Assembly: GCA_023426275.1 (NCBI GenBank)
Contig: JAFABC010000153.1
Span: forward strand, 1 to 42,070
Reading direction: 5' to 3'
Length of the DNA: 42,070 nt
From: Pseudomonadota bacterium
GTDB lineage: Bacteria; Desulfobacterota; Desulfovibrionia; Desulfovibrionales; Desulfovibrionaceae
Position numbers and translations under genes: made by a program. The notes below the pieces were generated by a model. The model was not told the DNA's origin, searched no databases, and saw only the letters and a program-made list of their open reading frames with translations. Positions 17,124 through 25,146 of this stretch are shown here, piece after piece. How positions within the stretch are numbered: the stretch's first letter is position 1; every line of letters begins with the position of its first letter.

Positions 17124-17316
17124 AATGCCTCCGGCGACCGGGAGGGGGACAATTCCCCTCCCGGTCCCTCCCGTAAACGTTTGACGGCGCATTGTTGCCC
17201 AGGCAAAGCCTGGGCAACAATGCGCCGTCAAAATACGCCAGCGTCGCGTCGCGCCGCAAAAATACTCTCGAGGGGGTCCGGGGGGGGCATCATGCCCCCG
17301 GCCGCCGGAGGCGTCT
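17124..17316. repeat. Dispersed extragenic element, copy C
   Basis: It starts with AATGCCTCCGGCGACCGGGAG, one base different from the other left ends, and finishes with CCGGCCGCCGGAGGCGTCT. It fills the space between the convergent mgtA and moaC genes and contains the long hairpin listed separately. The right half is a diverged version of the module in copies A, B and D. Confidence 0.8.
17180..17232. repeat. Perfect 25-bp inverted repeat (hairpin) inside element C
   Basis: Bases 17180-17204 and 17208-17232 are exact reverse complements separated by AAA. The arms carry the motif GGCGCATTGTTGCCCAGGC. A related right arm opens the window (1-31) and ends at the same CGCCAAA-type border. With almost no spacer the transcript would form a very stable hairpin, which could block read-through between the two convergent genes. 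Confidence 0.85.
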
Positions 17317-17329
17317 TCTCCCCCCCGGC

Positions 17330-17842
17330 TCAGACAGCCGGCAGCGGGCGGTCCTTGGGCCACTCGGGGGCCACGTAGGTGCCGGACTTGCCGCCGGCCT
17401 TGAAAAGCAGTCGGATATCACCCAGAACGATGTCCTTTTGCACGGCCTTGCACATGTCGTAGATGGTCAGGGCCGCCACCGAAGCCGCGGTCAGCGCCTC
17501 CATCTCCACGCCCGTCTCGGCCGTGGTCGACGCCTCGGCCTCGATGCGCACCACGGCCGCCGCCTCGTCCACGTGAAAACGCACGTCGGCGAAAGCCAAG
17601 GGCAGCGGATGGCACAGGGGGATGAGTTCGGCCGTGCGCTTGGCCGCGAGAATGCCGGCGATCTTGGCCGTGGCCAGGGCGTCGCCCTTGGGCAGGGCGG
17701 CTGTGGAGAGCAGCCGCATGGTTTTGGGCGCAAGCCGGACCTCGCCACCGGCAATGGCCAGCCGGCGGGTCTTGGACTTGGCCCCGACATCCACCATGCG
17801 GGTGCGGCCTTCGGCATCGATATGGGTAAGTTCTTCGCTCAT
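17330..17842 (-). CDS. moaC: Cyclic pyranopterin monophosphate synthase MoaC
   Basis: The 170-residue enzyme converts the 3',8-cyclo-dihydro-GTP made by MoaA into cyclic pyranopterin monophosphate, an early step of molybdenum/tungsten cofactor synthesis. Conserved segments are MVDVGAKSKTRRLA, ALPKGDALATAKIAGI (Lys52), LIPLCHPLPL, TGVEMEALTAAS and TIYDMCKAVQKD (Asp129, Lys132), matching the catalytic residues of characterised MoaC proteins. The ATG at 17840-17842 gives the usual family N-terminus. It follows the TPR gene by 10 bases and is the last gene of the rpoZ-dnaJ-TPR operon. No other mo- genes are in the window. Confidence 0.95.
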   Translation of the reverse strand: MSEELTHIDAEGRTRMVDVGAKSKTRRLAIAGGEVRLAPKTMRLLSTAALPKGDALATAKIAGILAAKRTAELIPLCHPLPLAFADVRFHVDEAAAVVRIEAEASTTAETGVEMEALTAASVAALTIYDMCKAVQKDIVLGDIRLLFKAGGKSGTYVAPEWPKDRPLPAV

Positions 17843-17852
17843 GGGCTCCGGC

Positions 17853-18278
17853 CTATTGAAAAGTGGGAACTTTGACCTTGTAGTCGATGCGACGGGCGGC
17901 CGCAGCATCGGCCTTGGCCTTGTCGGTCTCGCCGATTTTCTTATAGAGCATGGCCCGATTGCCGTAGGCTTCGGCCATTTTCGGGTCGTTCTCGATGGCC
18001 TTGGTGTAGTCGGCCAGGGCAAGTTCGCTTTCGTTCTTGGCGTCGTGACACATGCCGCGCATGTTGTAGGCGCTGGCCAAATCCTTGCGGTCTACGGCCG
18101 TCCCGGACTGTGCGGCATCGATGACGCGGGTGTAGGCGACAACGGCCTTGTCGAGCTGACCGGCCCGAATGGCACTCTGCCCTTCCAGGAAATCCTCATG
18201 GGTGCCGGCCAGGGCGGCCGTGGCCGCGACCAGCACGGCGGCAAGGATCGAAAGCGCGAACGACAATCGGCGTGGCAT
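17853..18278 (-). CDS. Exported TPR-repeat protein
   Basis: The 141-residue protein has a signal peptide (about residues 1-24, ending AALAG) and about three tetratricopeptide-like helical pairs. The clearest is LASAYNMRGMCHDAKNESE followed by MAEAYGNRAMLYKKIGETDKA. TPR domains bind other proteins; here the location is the periplasm. It starts one base after the dnaJ stop, so translation is probably coupled. Its partner cannot be told from sequence. Confidence 0.85.
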   Translation of the reverse strand: MPRRLSFALSILAAVLVAATAALAGTHEDFLEGQSAIRAGQLDKAVVAYTRVIDAAQSGTAVDRKDLASAYNMRGMCHDAKNESELALADYTKAIENDPKMAEAYGNRAMLYKKIGETDKAKADAAAARRIDYKVKVPTFQ

Positions 18279-18279
18279 G

Positions 18280-19401
18280 TCAGTTCCCCATGGCCTCTTT
18301 GGCCTTGCGAAAGAAATCCTTGACCTTGTTCATGGGCTTTTGCTCGTCGAGCTTCTCGAATTCGCGCAAAAGCTCTTCCTGCTTCTTGGTCAGGTTCTTG
18401 GGCGTGACCACCGTCACCTCGACCAGCAGGTCGCCGCTGCGACTGGTGCCGGGCACGGGCAGCCCCAGGCCGCGCAACGAGAAGACCTCGCCGCTTTGCG
18501 TGCCCTTGGGGATATCCATCATCTCGTGTCCGTCCAGGGTGGGCACCTCGATCTTGTGCCCCAGGGCGGCCTGCACGAAGCTCACGTCGGCGCGCAGGAC
18601 GAGATTCTGGCCCTGACGCTCGAAAATCCTGTCCGGCTCCACGCGCACGATCACGTACAGGTCGCCCGGAGGCCCGCCATGGAGCCCCGGCTCGCCCTCG
18701 CCGCGCAGCCGCAGCCGGCTGCCGTCGTCCACGCCGGCCGGCACCTTGACCTTGAGTTCGCGCACCTGCCGGGTGACGCCCCGGCCGCGACATTCCCGAC
18801 ACGGCGTGGTGACGATCCGGCCCTCGCCCCGGCATATGGGGCAGGTCACGGCGATGCGGAAAAAGCCCTGGCTCTGCACCACCTGTCCGGAACCGCCGCA
18901 CTGCTTGCAGGTCTCGGACGTGGTGCCGGGCTCGGCCCCGGTGCCGCCGCAAACGGTGCATTCGACGTTCTTGGGAATTTTCAGCGTGACTTCGGTGCCC
19001 TTGGCCGCATCGCGAAAGGCGACGGTCAGGTCGTAGCGCAGATCGTTGCCGGCCTGCGCCCGCGGTCCGCGCGCGCCGCCGCCACCGCCCCGACCGCCGA
19101 AACCGAAAAATTCGCCGAAGATATCGGAAAAGGCGCTGAAGACGTCGTCTGTGGAACCGAAGCCGCCAAAGCCATTGCCGCCAAGGCCTTCATGGCCATA
19201 GCGATCATAGCGGGCGCGGGTTTCGGCGTTGCGCAACACCTCGTAGGCCTCGGCCGCTTCCTTGAACTTGGATTCGGCGTCGGGGTCGTCAGGGTTGCGG
19301 TCCGGATGGTACTTGAAGGCCATCTGGCGATAGGCCTTCTTGATCGTCTCTTCGTCGGCGCCGCGATCGACGCCAAGCACTTCGTAATAATCCCGGGGCA
19401 T
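18280..19401 (-). CDS. dnaJ: Chaperone DnaJ (Hsp40)
   Basis: The 373-residue protein has the full type I DnaJ layout. A J domain (1-70, HPD in KYHPDRNPDD) stimulates DnaK ATPase. A Gly/Phe-rich linker (about 76-125, GFGGFGS and GFGGRGGGGG) follows, then a zinc-finger region with four CxxCxGxG-type repeats (CTVCGGTG, CKQCGGSG, CPICRGEG, CRECRGRG) and the C-terminal substrate-binding domains. dnaK and grpE are not adjacent. The ATG lies 9 bases after the rpoZ stop without a strong ribosome binding site, so it may depend on coupling. Confidence 0.96.
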   Translation of the reverse strand: MPRDYYEVLGVDRGADEETIKKAYRQMAFKYHPDRNPDDPDAESKFKEAAEAYEVLRNAETRARYDRYGHEGLGGNGFGGFGSTDDVFSAFSDIFGEFFGFGGRGGGGGARGPRAQAGNDLRYDLTVAFRDAAKGTEVTLKIPKNVECTVCGGTGAEPGTTSETCKQCGGSGQVVQSQGFFRIAVTCPICRGEGRIVTTPCRECRGRGVTRQVRELKVKVPAGVDDGSRLRLRGEGEPGLHGGPPGDLYVIVRVEPDRIFERQGQNLVLRADVSFVQAALGHKIEVPTLDGHEMMDIPKGTQSGEVFSLRGLGLPVPGTSRSGDLLVEVTVVTPKNLTKKQEELLREFEKLDEQKPMNKVKDFFRKAKEAMGN

Positions 19402-19410
19402 GGGTAATCG

Positions 19411-19635
19411 CTATTCGTTTTCCGGCAGCAGCACGCCGGCTTCCTCGATGGGCTCGCTCGGCAACACCTCGCCGGCGGCGATCTCGCGGAGCGCGGTGAC
19501 CACTTCCTTGTTTTTACATTCGACCAGCGGGTCGTAACCTTCCCGATACTGATGCACCCGCTTGATGGCCATCTGGACGATGAGAAAGCGGTTGTTGATT
19601 TTTTCCAGGCAGTCTTCAACGGTGATGCGCGCCAT
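19411..19635 (-). CDS. rpoZ: RNA polymerase omega subunit
   Basis: The 74-residue protein carries the omega signature MARITVEDCLEKINNRFLIV followed by the conserved helix around KNKEVVTALREIAAGEV. Omega helps assemble and stabilise the beta' subunit of RNA polymerase. The ATG at 19633-19635 is preceded by a strong AAGGAG. It is the first gene of the operon rpoZ-dnaJ-TPR-moaC, 150 bases downstream of a good promoter. Confidence 0.92.
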   Translation of the reverse strand: MARITVEDCLEKINNRFLIVQMAIKRVHQYREGYDPLVECKNKEVVTALREIAAGEVLPSEPIEEAGVLLPENE

Positions 19636-19785
19636 GCGTTTCTCCTTGCGCGAAAGATGCGCCGCGTCGAGGGGGGACCAGGGCGCGATGTGACACCCTG
19701 GTAAGACGTTTTTTCCCGGAGTCAAGGGATGGTTCGGACGCCGGGGAATGGTGCGGGCAACCGCAACTTCAACGCGAAACCGAAG

Positions 19786-19815
19786 TTTATATTCCAGACC
19801 CCGCGACGGCGTCAA
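19786..19815 (-). promoter_or_regulatory. Probable sigma-70 promoter of the rpoZ-dnaJ operon
   Basis: On the minus strand TTGACG (19810-19815) is followed after 17 or 18 bases by ATATAA/TATAAA (19786-19792). It lies across the last codons and stop of the upstream phosphatase gene and would give a leader of about 140 bases before rpoZ. Confidence 0.65.
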
Positions 19816-21187
19816 GTGCGGCCGTCCCGGCGGCCGGGCCCACGTAGCGCACGGCCAGGATCGTGATGTCATCGGACTGGGCGGCGTCGCCGGCAAAGGC
19901 GCTCAGGGCCATGACCAGCCCGTCCACCACCATTTTCGGCGCCCGCCGGCGCTCGGGCAGACAGGCGGAAAAAAGCCGGTCCTCGCCGAAAAGCCGTCCC
20001 TTGCTGTCCATAAGCTCGGTCACGCCGTCGGTGTACAGTACCAGACTGTCACCCGGAAAAAGCGTCAACTGGCCGGTTTTATAGATGTAATCCGGCATGG
20101 CCCCGAGCACCACCCCGCCCCGGCGCGGCAGGAAGGCCGAAGCCCCGGCCACCCGCAGCACCAGCGGCGGGTTATGTCCGGCATTGGCGTAGCGCACCAC
20201 GCCCGAGGCCAGATCGAGCATGGCGCAAAAGGCCGTGACGAAAAGGCCGCTGTCGTTGCCGCCGGCCAGCTTGTCGTTGACCTTGGCCATGATCTCATCC
20301 GGGCTGCGATCCGGCCGGGCATAGGCCTTGAAAAGCGTCATGGTCACGGCCATGACCAGGGAGGCCGGCACGCCCTTGCCGGACACATCGCCAATAAGCA
20401 GAAAAATGCGGTTTTCGTCGAGGGGATAATAGTCGAAAAAATCCCCGCCCACTTCCTTGGCCGATTCCAGAAGCGCGAAAAGCTCCACTTCGGACCGGTT
20501 GGGAAACCCCGGGAAAATGCGGGGCACGATGCCCATCTGGATGTCCCGGGCGATGTGCAGTTCCCGTTCGATGGCCTCCTTGGCCCGCTGGGTCTTGTGC
20601 GCGGCCATCTCGGTGCGCACGATCAGCACGAACAGGACCATGCCCACGACATTGGCCAGCAGCATGGGCACGGCCGCGGTCCGCACGATGGTCACGGCCG
20701 CCTCGTCGGGATGGCCGACAGCCAGTCCGGCCAACATGTGAAAGGCCTCGATGCCGAAGGCCAGGGTGGCGGCCTGGCGTAGCGAGGGCAGCCGGCCGCG
20801 CAGACGACGGCGCACCAGCCCGCCGATCAGCCCGGCCAGGACCGTGGCAAAGGCGCAGCCCGAGCCGGTGGGGCCGCCCAGAAAGGCGCGGTGGATGCCG
20901 CCGATCAGTCCGGCCCCGAGCCCGGCCATGGGGCCGGCCAGCAGGCCGGCGAGCGCCGGCCCGAGATCGCGGCTGTTGATGGACGCGCCGAGCAGCGGCT
21001 GGCCCGAAACAGTGCCAAAAATGGAAAAAAGGCCGAAAACGCCGATCACGACGACCAGATCCCGGGGACGGGGCTGGCCGCTCAGGACAGTGGAAAACAA
21101 TCTGGTCCGCAGCAACACGAAAACCAGAATCATCATGACACTGACGCCCTGGAGCAACCGCCAGGACGTGGAAAGCACATCCAGCAT
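19787..21187 (-). CDS. 5TM-LytS-type membrane sensor with SpoIIE/RsbU PP2C phosphatase domain
   Basis: The 466-residue protein begins with about 195 residues of transmembrane helices of the 5TM-LYT type. Its typical segment is INSRDLGPALAGLLAGPMAG followed by LIGGIHRAFLGGPTG. A short coiled linker (AIERELHIARDIQMGIVP) leads to a SpoIIE/RsbU Ser/Thr phosphatase domain. Metal-binding Asp residues sit in VGGDFFDYY, IGDVSGKGVPASLVMA and LYTDGVTELMD. Such proteins usually dephosphorylate anti-anti-sigma factors; none is encoded nearby. The ATG at 21185-21187 matches the expected N-terminus. It is the last gene of the six-gene ABC/M28/polytopic-protein operon, 8 bases after the preceding stop. Confidence 0.88.
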   Translation of the reverse strand: MLDVLSTSWRLLQGVSVMMILVFVLLRTRLFSTVLSGQPRPRDLVVVIGVFGLFSIFGTVSGQPLLGASINSRDLGPALAGLLAGPMAGLGAGLIGGIHRAFLGGPTGSGCAFATVLAGLIGGLVRRRLRGRLPSLRQAATLAFGIEAFHMLAGLAVGHPDEAAVTIVRTAAVPMLLANVVGMVLFVLIVRTEMAAHKTQRAKEAIERELHIARDIQMGIVPRIFPGFPNRSEVELFALLESAKEVGGDFFDYYPLDENRIFLLIGDVSGKGVPASLVMAVTMTLFKAYARPDRSPDEIMAKVNDKLAGGNDSGLFVTAFCAMLDLASGVVRYANAGHNPPLVLRVAGASAFLPRRGGVVLGAMPDYIYKTGQLTLFPGDSLVLYTDGVTELMDSKGRLFGEDRLFSACLPERRRAPKMVVDGLVMALSAFAGDAAQSDDITILAVRYVGPAAGTAALDAVAGSGI

Positions 21188-21195
21188 GGGCCGCC

Positions 21196-23154
21196 TCAGT
21201 ACGCCAGCTTGCCAAGGGATTTCAAAATAAGCGTCGCGCCCATGGCGAACATGCCCATCAGCCCCATGCCGCAGGAGAACCCCGCCAGCAGCACCGGGGC
21301 GTACTGCCGCCATTTCTTCCCGTACCGCTTGAGGAAATAATAGCGTCCCAAAAGCGCCCCCACCACTTCAAGAATCAGCCCGTGAGGCACGCTTTGGCCA
21401 AGGCCCCGCACGACGCCGTACACCAGCAGCACCGGCAGGCCGAAGATCATGAGCAGGACGTAGGCCACAAGACCAAGTCCCAATCCGGCGGCCACGTACC
21501 AGCCGTTGAGGGCCTGGAAGAACAGCGAATTGCCTTCCAACGTCGAGGTCTGCATGAGCAGCGTGTTGAGCGCCTGGAGATGCCACAGCTCCTGGGCGTA
21601 GGGATAGCTGGCCGAAGGAATGGGGGCAAGCTGCCAGATGAACTGCGAGAAAAGCAGGCTGGCCACCATGACCACGGGAAAGACCACAATCTCGGCCTTG
21701 ATGATGCCGCGCAGACTGGTGCCGGTCAGCTCGATTTCGCGAAAATCCACGGTCGCCTTGCCGTAATTGTGGATGGGGATGGGGGCGTACCAGATCTCGA
21801 TGCCGTGGTAGCCGAAGAACTTGGCCCCGGCGATGAAGCTGGCCTCGCGCACCAGGGGCAGGCTCACGAACTGGCCGGCAATGCCTTCCATGCGGGCCGT
21901 GATGTAGGAAATGATCGGCGTGTAGACGAAGCCGTAGAGCACGAAAAAAAGCCACGGAAACTGCGGCACCAGAAACAGGCACATGCCGATGTAGGCCAGG
22001 GTGGAACAGACGTAGATGGCGAGCGACACCCAGAAGTTGATGTCGCCGCGCGCCTTGTTGGTGTCGAAAAGCGCCTTGTAGGCCGCGCCGCCGACGCCGC
22101 CCTTGCGCAACGACCGGGCCACCTGCCACACGCCGATGACGCCGATGGCCAAACCGAGGCCGATGCCGAAGGACATGTAGAAATCGAAGTTGTTGGCGAA
22201 AACCGTTTCCACCGTGCCCATGCCCTGCCGCCAGCGGTGCAGAACGCCGTGGTCGTAGAGGATGGGGTTGGCCACGAAGGTGATGAGCAGTCCGGCCAGC
22301 CCGCCCATGACGGCCCAAAACGGCAGCACCATGCCGGTGAAGACCAGCCCCAAATCGAACTGGATGCCCGTGGCCACGGCCGGCAGCCATTCCTCGGTGT
22401 TGCGGGTGAAGTCGGCCCAGGGAATGGGGATCAGGCGCACAGGCTCGGTAAAAATGAGTCCCGACACCACGGGAAACAGCACGTAGATCGCGCCGAAGGC
22501 CAGCCCGATCATGCCGCCGATGGAAAAGACCCGCCACTTCCAGCCGGTCTTGCGGTCCTCGGTGGATTCGGCCAGGGCCATGGTGCCGAGCGCGCCGACC
22601 GGGGCCATGGGAAACGGCAGTTTTTCCACGTCGGACGTGATGCGGTACAGCGCGTAGCCCAGCCCGAAGTGGTCCACGCGCTGCACGATCTGGGAGCCGA
22701 TCAGCAGCAGGATGGGCACGAGCCAGTCGCGGTGGAAAAACGTGCGCGCGACCAGGGAGTCGGAATCCGGCGACGGGGCCACCCAATGGGGGATGAGTTC
22801 GGTCAGCCCCAGCATCTTGGCCGCATCGGACTGGACGAGGTACTGGTTCCAAAGCAGGCCGTGAAACGGCGAGGCCATGGCCGCGCCGGCCATGTAGTAC
22901 AGCAGAAAGATTTCCTGCTGCTTGAGTTCCGTGTAGGCGCGCTTGGCGATCTCGGCGAAGAGGATGATGGTGACCCAGCGCGCGGCCGGCCCGATGCCCG
23001 TGCCGATGACGAGTTGCAGGTACATGCTGCCCGGCATCATGAGAAAGCCGATGAAGACCGCGCCGACAATGGTCTTCCAGTCAAAGCCCTCCTCGAAATG
23101 CTTGGGCGCGGGGAGCAGGTCCCGATATTCGGCAAGTTCCTTGTCGTCGTACAT
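21196..23154 (-). CDS. Large polytopic membrane protein (OPT-like), unknown substrate
   Basis: The 652-residue protein is almost entirely transmembrane helices (about 12-16 hydrophobic segments) after a cytoplasmic start (about residues 1-25). The N-terminal GFDWKTIVGAVFIGFLMMPGSMYLQLV and C-terminal YGKKWRQYAPVLLAGFSCGMGLMGM segments remind me of oligopeptide transporter (OPT) or related uncharacterised families (I think the DUF6785/6784 group), but I cannot name it with certainty. Many prokaryotic relatives are only annotated as peptide transporter or hypothetical. It follows the other polytopic gene by 9 bases and precedes the phosphatase gene by 8. The pair probably acts together. Confidence 0.6.
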   Translation of the reverse strand: MYDDKELAEYRDLLPAPKHFEEGFDWKTIVGAVFIGFLMMPGSMYLQLVIGTGIGPAARWVTIILFAEIAKRAYTELKQQEIFLLYYMAGAAMASPFHGLLWNQYLVQSDAAKMLGLTELIPHWVAPSPDSDSLVARTFFHRDWLVPILLLIGSQIVQRVDHFGLGYALYRITSDVEKLPFPMAPVGALGTMALAESTEDRKTGWKWRVFSIGGMIGLAFGAIYVLFPVVSGLIFTEPVRLIPIPWADFTRNTEEWLPAVATGIQFDLGLVFTGMVLPFWAVMGGLAGLLITFVANPILYDHGVLHRWRQGMGTVETVFANNFDFYMSFGIGLGLAIGVIGVWQVARSLRKGGVGGAAYKALFDTNKARGDINFWVSLAIYVCSTLAYIGMCLFLVPQFPWLFFVLYGFVYTPIISYITARMEGIAGQFVSLPLVREASFIAGAKFFGYHGIEIWYAPIPIHNYGKATVDFREIELTGTSLRGIIKAEIVVFPVVMVASLLFSQFIWQLAPIPSASYPYAQELWHLQALNTLLMQTSTLEGNSLFFQALNGWYVAAGLGLGLVAYVLLMIFGLPVLLVYGVVRGLGQSVPHGLILEVVGALLGRYYFLKRYGKKWRQYAPVLLAGFSCGMGLMGMFAMGATLILKSLGKLAY

Positions 23155-23163
23155 CGGCGCGTC

Positions 23164-25146
23164 CTAATTCGGCAAAACCAGATAGCTTTGGCCCATCCAC
23201 AAGCCAATGATGGCGAAAATCCCCCCCATGAGGAAGTCGCCCAGGATGAGGCCGATAAAAAGCAGCCGCACCCGTTTGAGCAAGACGATGCCGCCGTAGC
23301 GCAGGGTCAGATGGTTGCACAACCAGCCGATGAAAAAGGAAAACCACAGGATGCGCATGGCCGAGGAATACATGGTCAGGTAGCCGATGGGATGGATCGG
23401 CCACCAGTAAAAGCGCTGGTAGGCCGTCACCAGGGCGAACATGACCGCCGCGCCGAGCAGGGTGAAGCCGATGACCGTGGTGTTGGGACCGGCCGGCGCT
23501 TCCAGCAGGCGCTGGACGTTCTCGTAGACCGTGGTCACGGTCTGGGTCTCCCAGTCCACCTGCAAATCGCGCAGGCCGTACTTGTGGCACACGGCCAGCA
23601 TGGCCACGAAGGACACGACCACGGCCAGCACCAGGGCGAGGCCGATGGCGGCCAGATAGAGCGACTTGGGCCGCCGGCCCTCCCCCACCTTGGCGGCATG
23701 GAACAGCGAGGGCAAAAGCGATTCGCGCAGATCGACAAACAGCATTTTCTGCATGACCGCCGCCATCAGCAGGCTCATGCGGCTGAAAAAGCCCGTGCCG
23801 AAAAAGGCCAGCAGGCCGTCGGTCGGCGCGGTGGTCAGGGTGAAGTAGGCGATGCCGCCCTGGCAGATGATGCGGCTGGCCACCAGCATGACCATGAAAA
23901 AGGCGACGAAAAGCACCACAGCCTGCAAAAGGGGCATGCCGAAGGCCACGCTCCAGGCCACCAGCGCCCCGCCGCCGACAAGCAGCCCCCAAAGCGAGGT
24001 GGGCGCGCCCATCCATTCGGCCTCGTCCGGGTCGCGAAAGCGCAACCGGGCCGCGTCGCGGACCGTCTCCCAAAGATGGTAGCGGGCCAGCCACAGGATA
24101 AACAGGAAAAAGACTCCGTAGGCCCCGATCATCTGGGTTTCCTCGGGCACGGACAGGGTCGGCCCGAAGGTGACGCCCAGGGCCGCCGCCGGCACCTGCT
24201 CGCCCAGGATGTCGAGCACGCCGTAGAAAAGTCCCCCGAGCAGAAAAAACACCCAGAAGCTCAGGGAAATCTGGCGGGCGGTCAGGAAAGCGAAGCCGAT
24301 AAAGGCCGGATAAAAATAGATTTTAAGCTTGGTGAATCCCGAAAAGAGCCCGGTTTTGGGGAAATACGGCCCGGCCAGCAGGAGGGTGGGAATCTGGGGC
24401 ACCGAGGGATTGTAAAAGCCGATGCCGTTTATGGTGTGCAGGCACACGCTGATGAGCACGCCGCACAGCAGAAACCGATCGGTGAAAAACGCACCCAGTC
24501 CGCCGGCGTCCATGGCCCCGGTCATGGTTTCGGGCAGGCGCAGCAGGGGAAAATTCATGCGCTCGTTGGACACCCACTGCCGGGAAAAGAGATTGGCCAG
24601 ACAGATGAGCACGAAAAAGCACAGCCCGACAAACACGCCCCAGGTCGTCAGCGGCCCGATCCAGGCCTTCCAGGGGATGTCGGCCAGCACCTGGCTCCAG
24701 GGCATGGTGTAGCCGCCGCTCAGGCCGTTATAAAGCGTCTCCACGGCCTCCTGGTCGCCGGGGTACCAGCCCTTGGGCAGAAGCGGCCCCAGCACGGTGT
24801 TCCATTGGTTGCCCTCGGAGGCGTAATGCAACGGCGCGGTCAGGTTGATGAAAAAGGTGCGCACCAGTCCGGTGTGGGCCACGCCCGACACCACCACCAT
24901 GAGCATCCAGCAGACCATGAGGTCCGTGCCGGTCAACACCGCCCGGCCCCGCAGAAGCCGGCCGAGGCCGGCGGCCAGCAGCGTGAGCCAGACCAGGATG
25001 AAAAACGGCGCCAGGGGGAAATGCCCGCCGCCAAGCGGCGTGGCCCCGTAATAGAGGTTGTTGAGCGGCGTGAGCGCGCAAACGGCCAGCCCCAGCACAC
25101 AGCCCAGGACCACGGCCCGCAAACGGATGGCGCCGGCCGTCGTCAT
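23164..25146 (-). CDS. Second large polytopic membrane protein (DUF6785-like)
   Basis: The 660-residue protein has about 12-14 transmembrane segments and a long soluble loop region near residues 110-160 (HYASEGNQWNTVLGPLLP, then GWYPGDQEAVETLYNGL). The segment SNERMNFPLLRLPETM and the closing NHLTLRYGGIVLLKRVRLLF and GDFLMGGIFAIIG are recognisable as belonging to a conserved bacterial membrane family of unknown function. I believe these are the DUF6785/DUF6784 proteins. It overlaps the stop of the 1670-residue M28/FtsX gene by 4 bases (ATGA) and precedes the other polytopic gene by 9. Its direct coupling to an ABC transporter permease suggests a joint membrane machine (inference). Confidence 0.6.
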   Translation of the reverse strand: MTTAGAIRLRAVVLGCVLGLAVCALTPLNNLYYGATPLGGGHFPLAPFFILVWLTLLAAGLGRLLRGRAVLTGTDLMVCWMLMVVVSGVAHTGLVRTFFINLTAPLHYASEGNQWNTVLGPLLPKGWYPGDQEAVETLYNGLSGGYTMPWSQVLADIPWKAWIGPLTTWGVFVGLCFFVLICLANLFSRQWVSNERMNFPLLRLPETMTGAMDAGGLGAFFTDRFLLCGVLISVCLHTINGIGFYNPSVPQIPTLLLAGPYFPKTGLFSGFTKLKIYFYPAFIGFAFLTARQISLSFWVFFLLGGLFYGVLDILGEQVPAAALGVTFGPTLSVPEETQMIGAYGVFFLFILWLARYHLWETVRDAARLRFRDPDEAEWMGAPTSLWGLLVGGGALVAWSVAFGMPLLQAVVLFVAFFMVMLVASRIICQGGIAYFTLTTAPTDGLLAFFGTGFFSRMSLLMAAVMQKMLFVDLRESLLPSLFHAAKVGEGRRPKSLYLAAIGLALVLAVVVSFVAMLAVCHKYGLRDLQVDWETQTVTTVYENVQRLLEAPAGPNTTVIGFTLLGAAVMFALVTAYQRFYWWPIHPIGYLTMYSSAMRILWFSFFIGWLCNHLTLRYGGIVLLKRVRLLFIGLILGDFLMGGIFAIIGLWMGQSYLVLPN

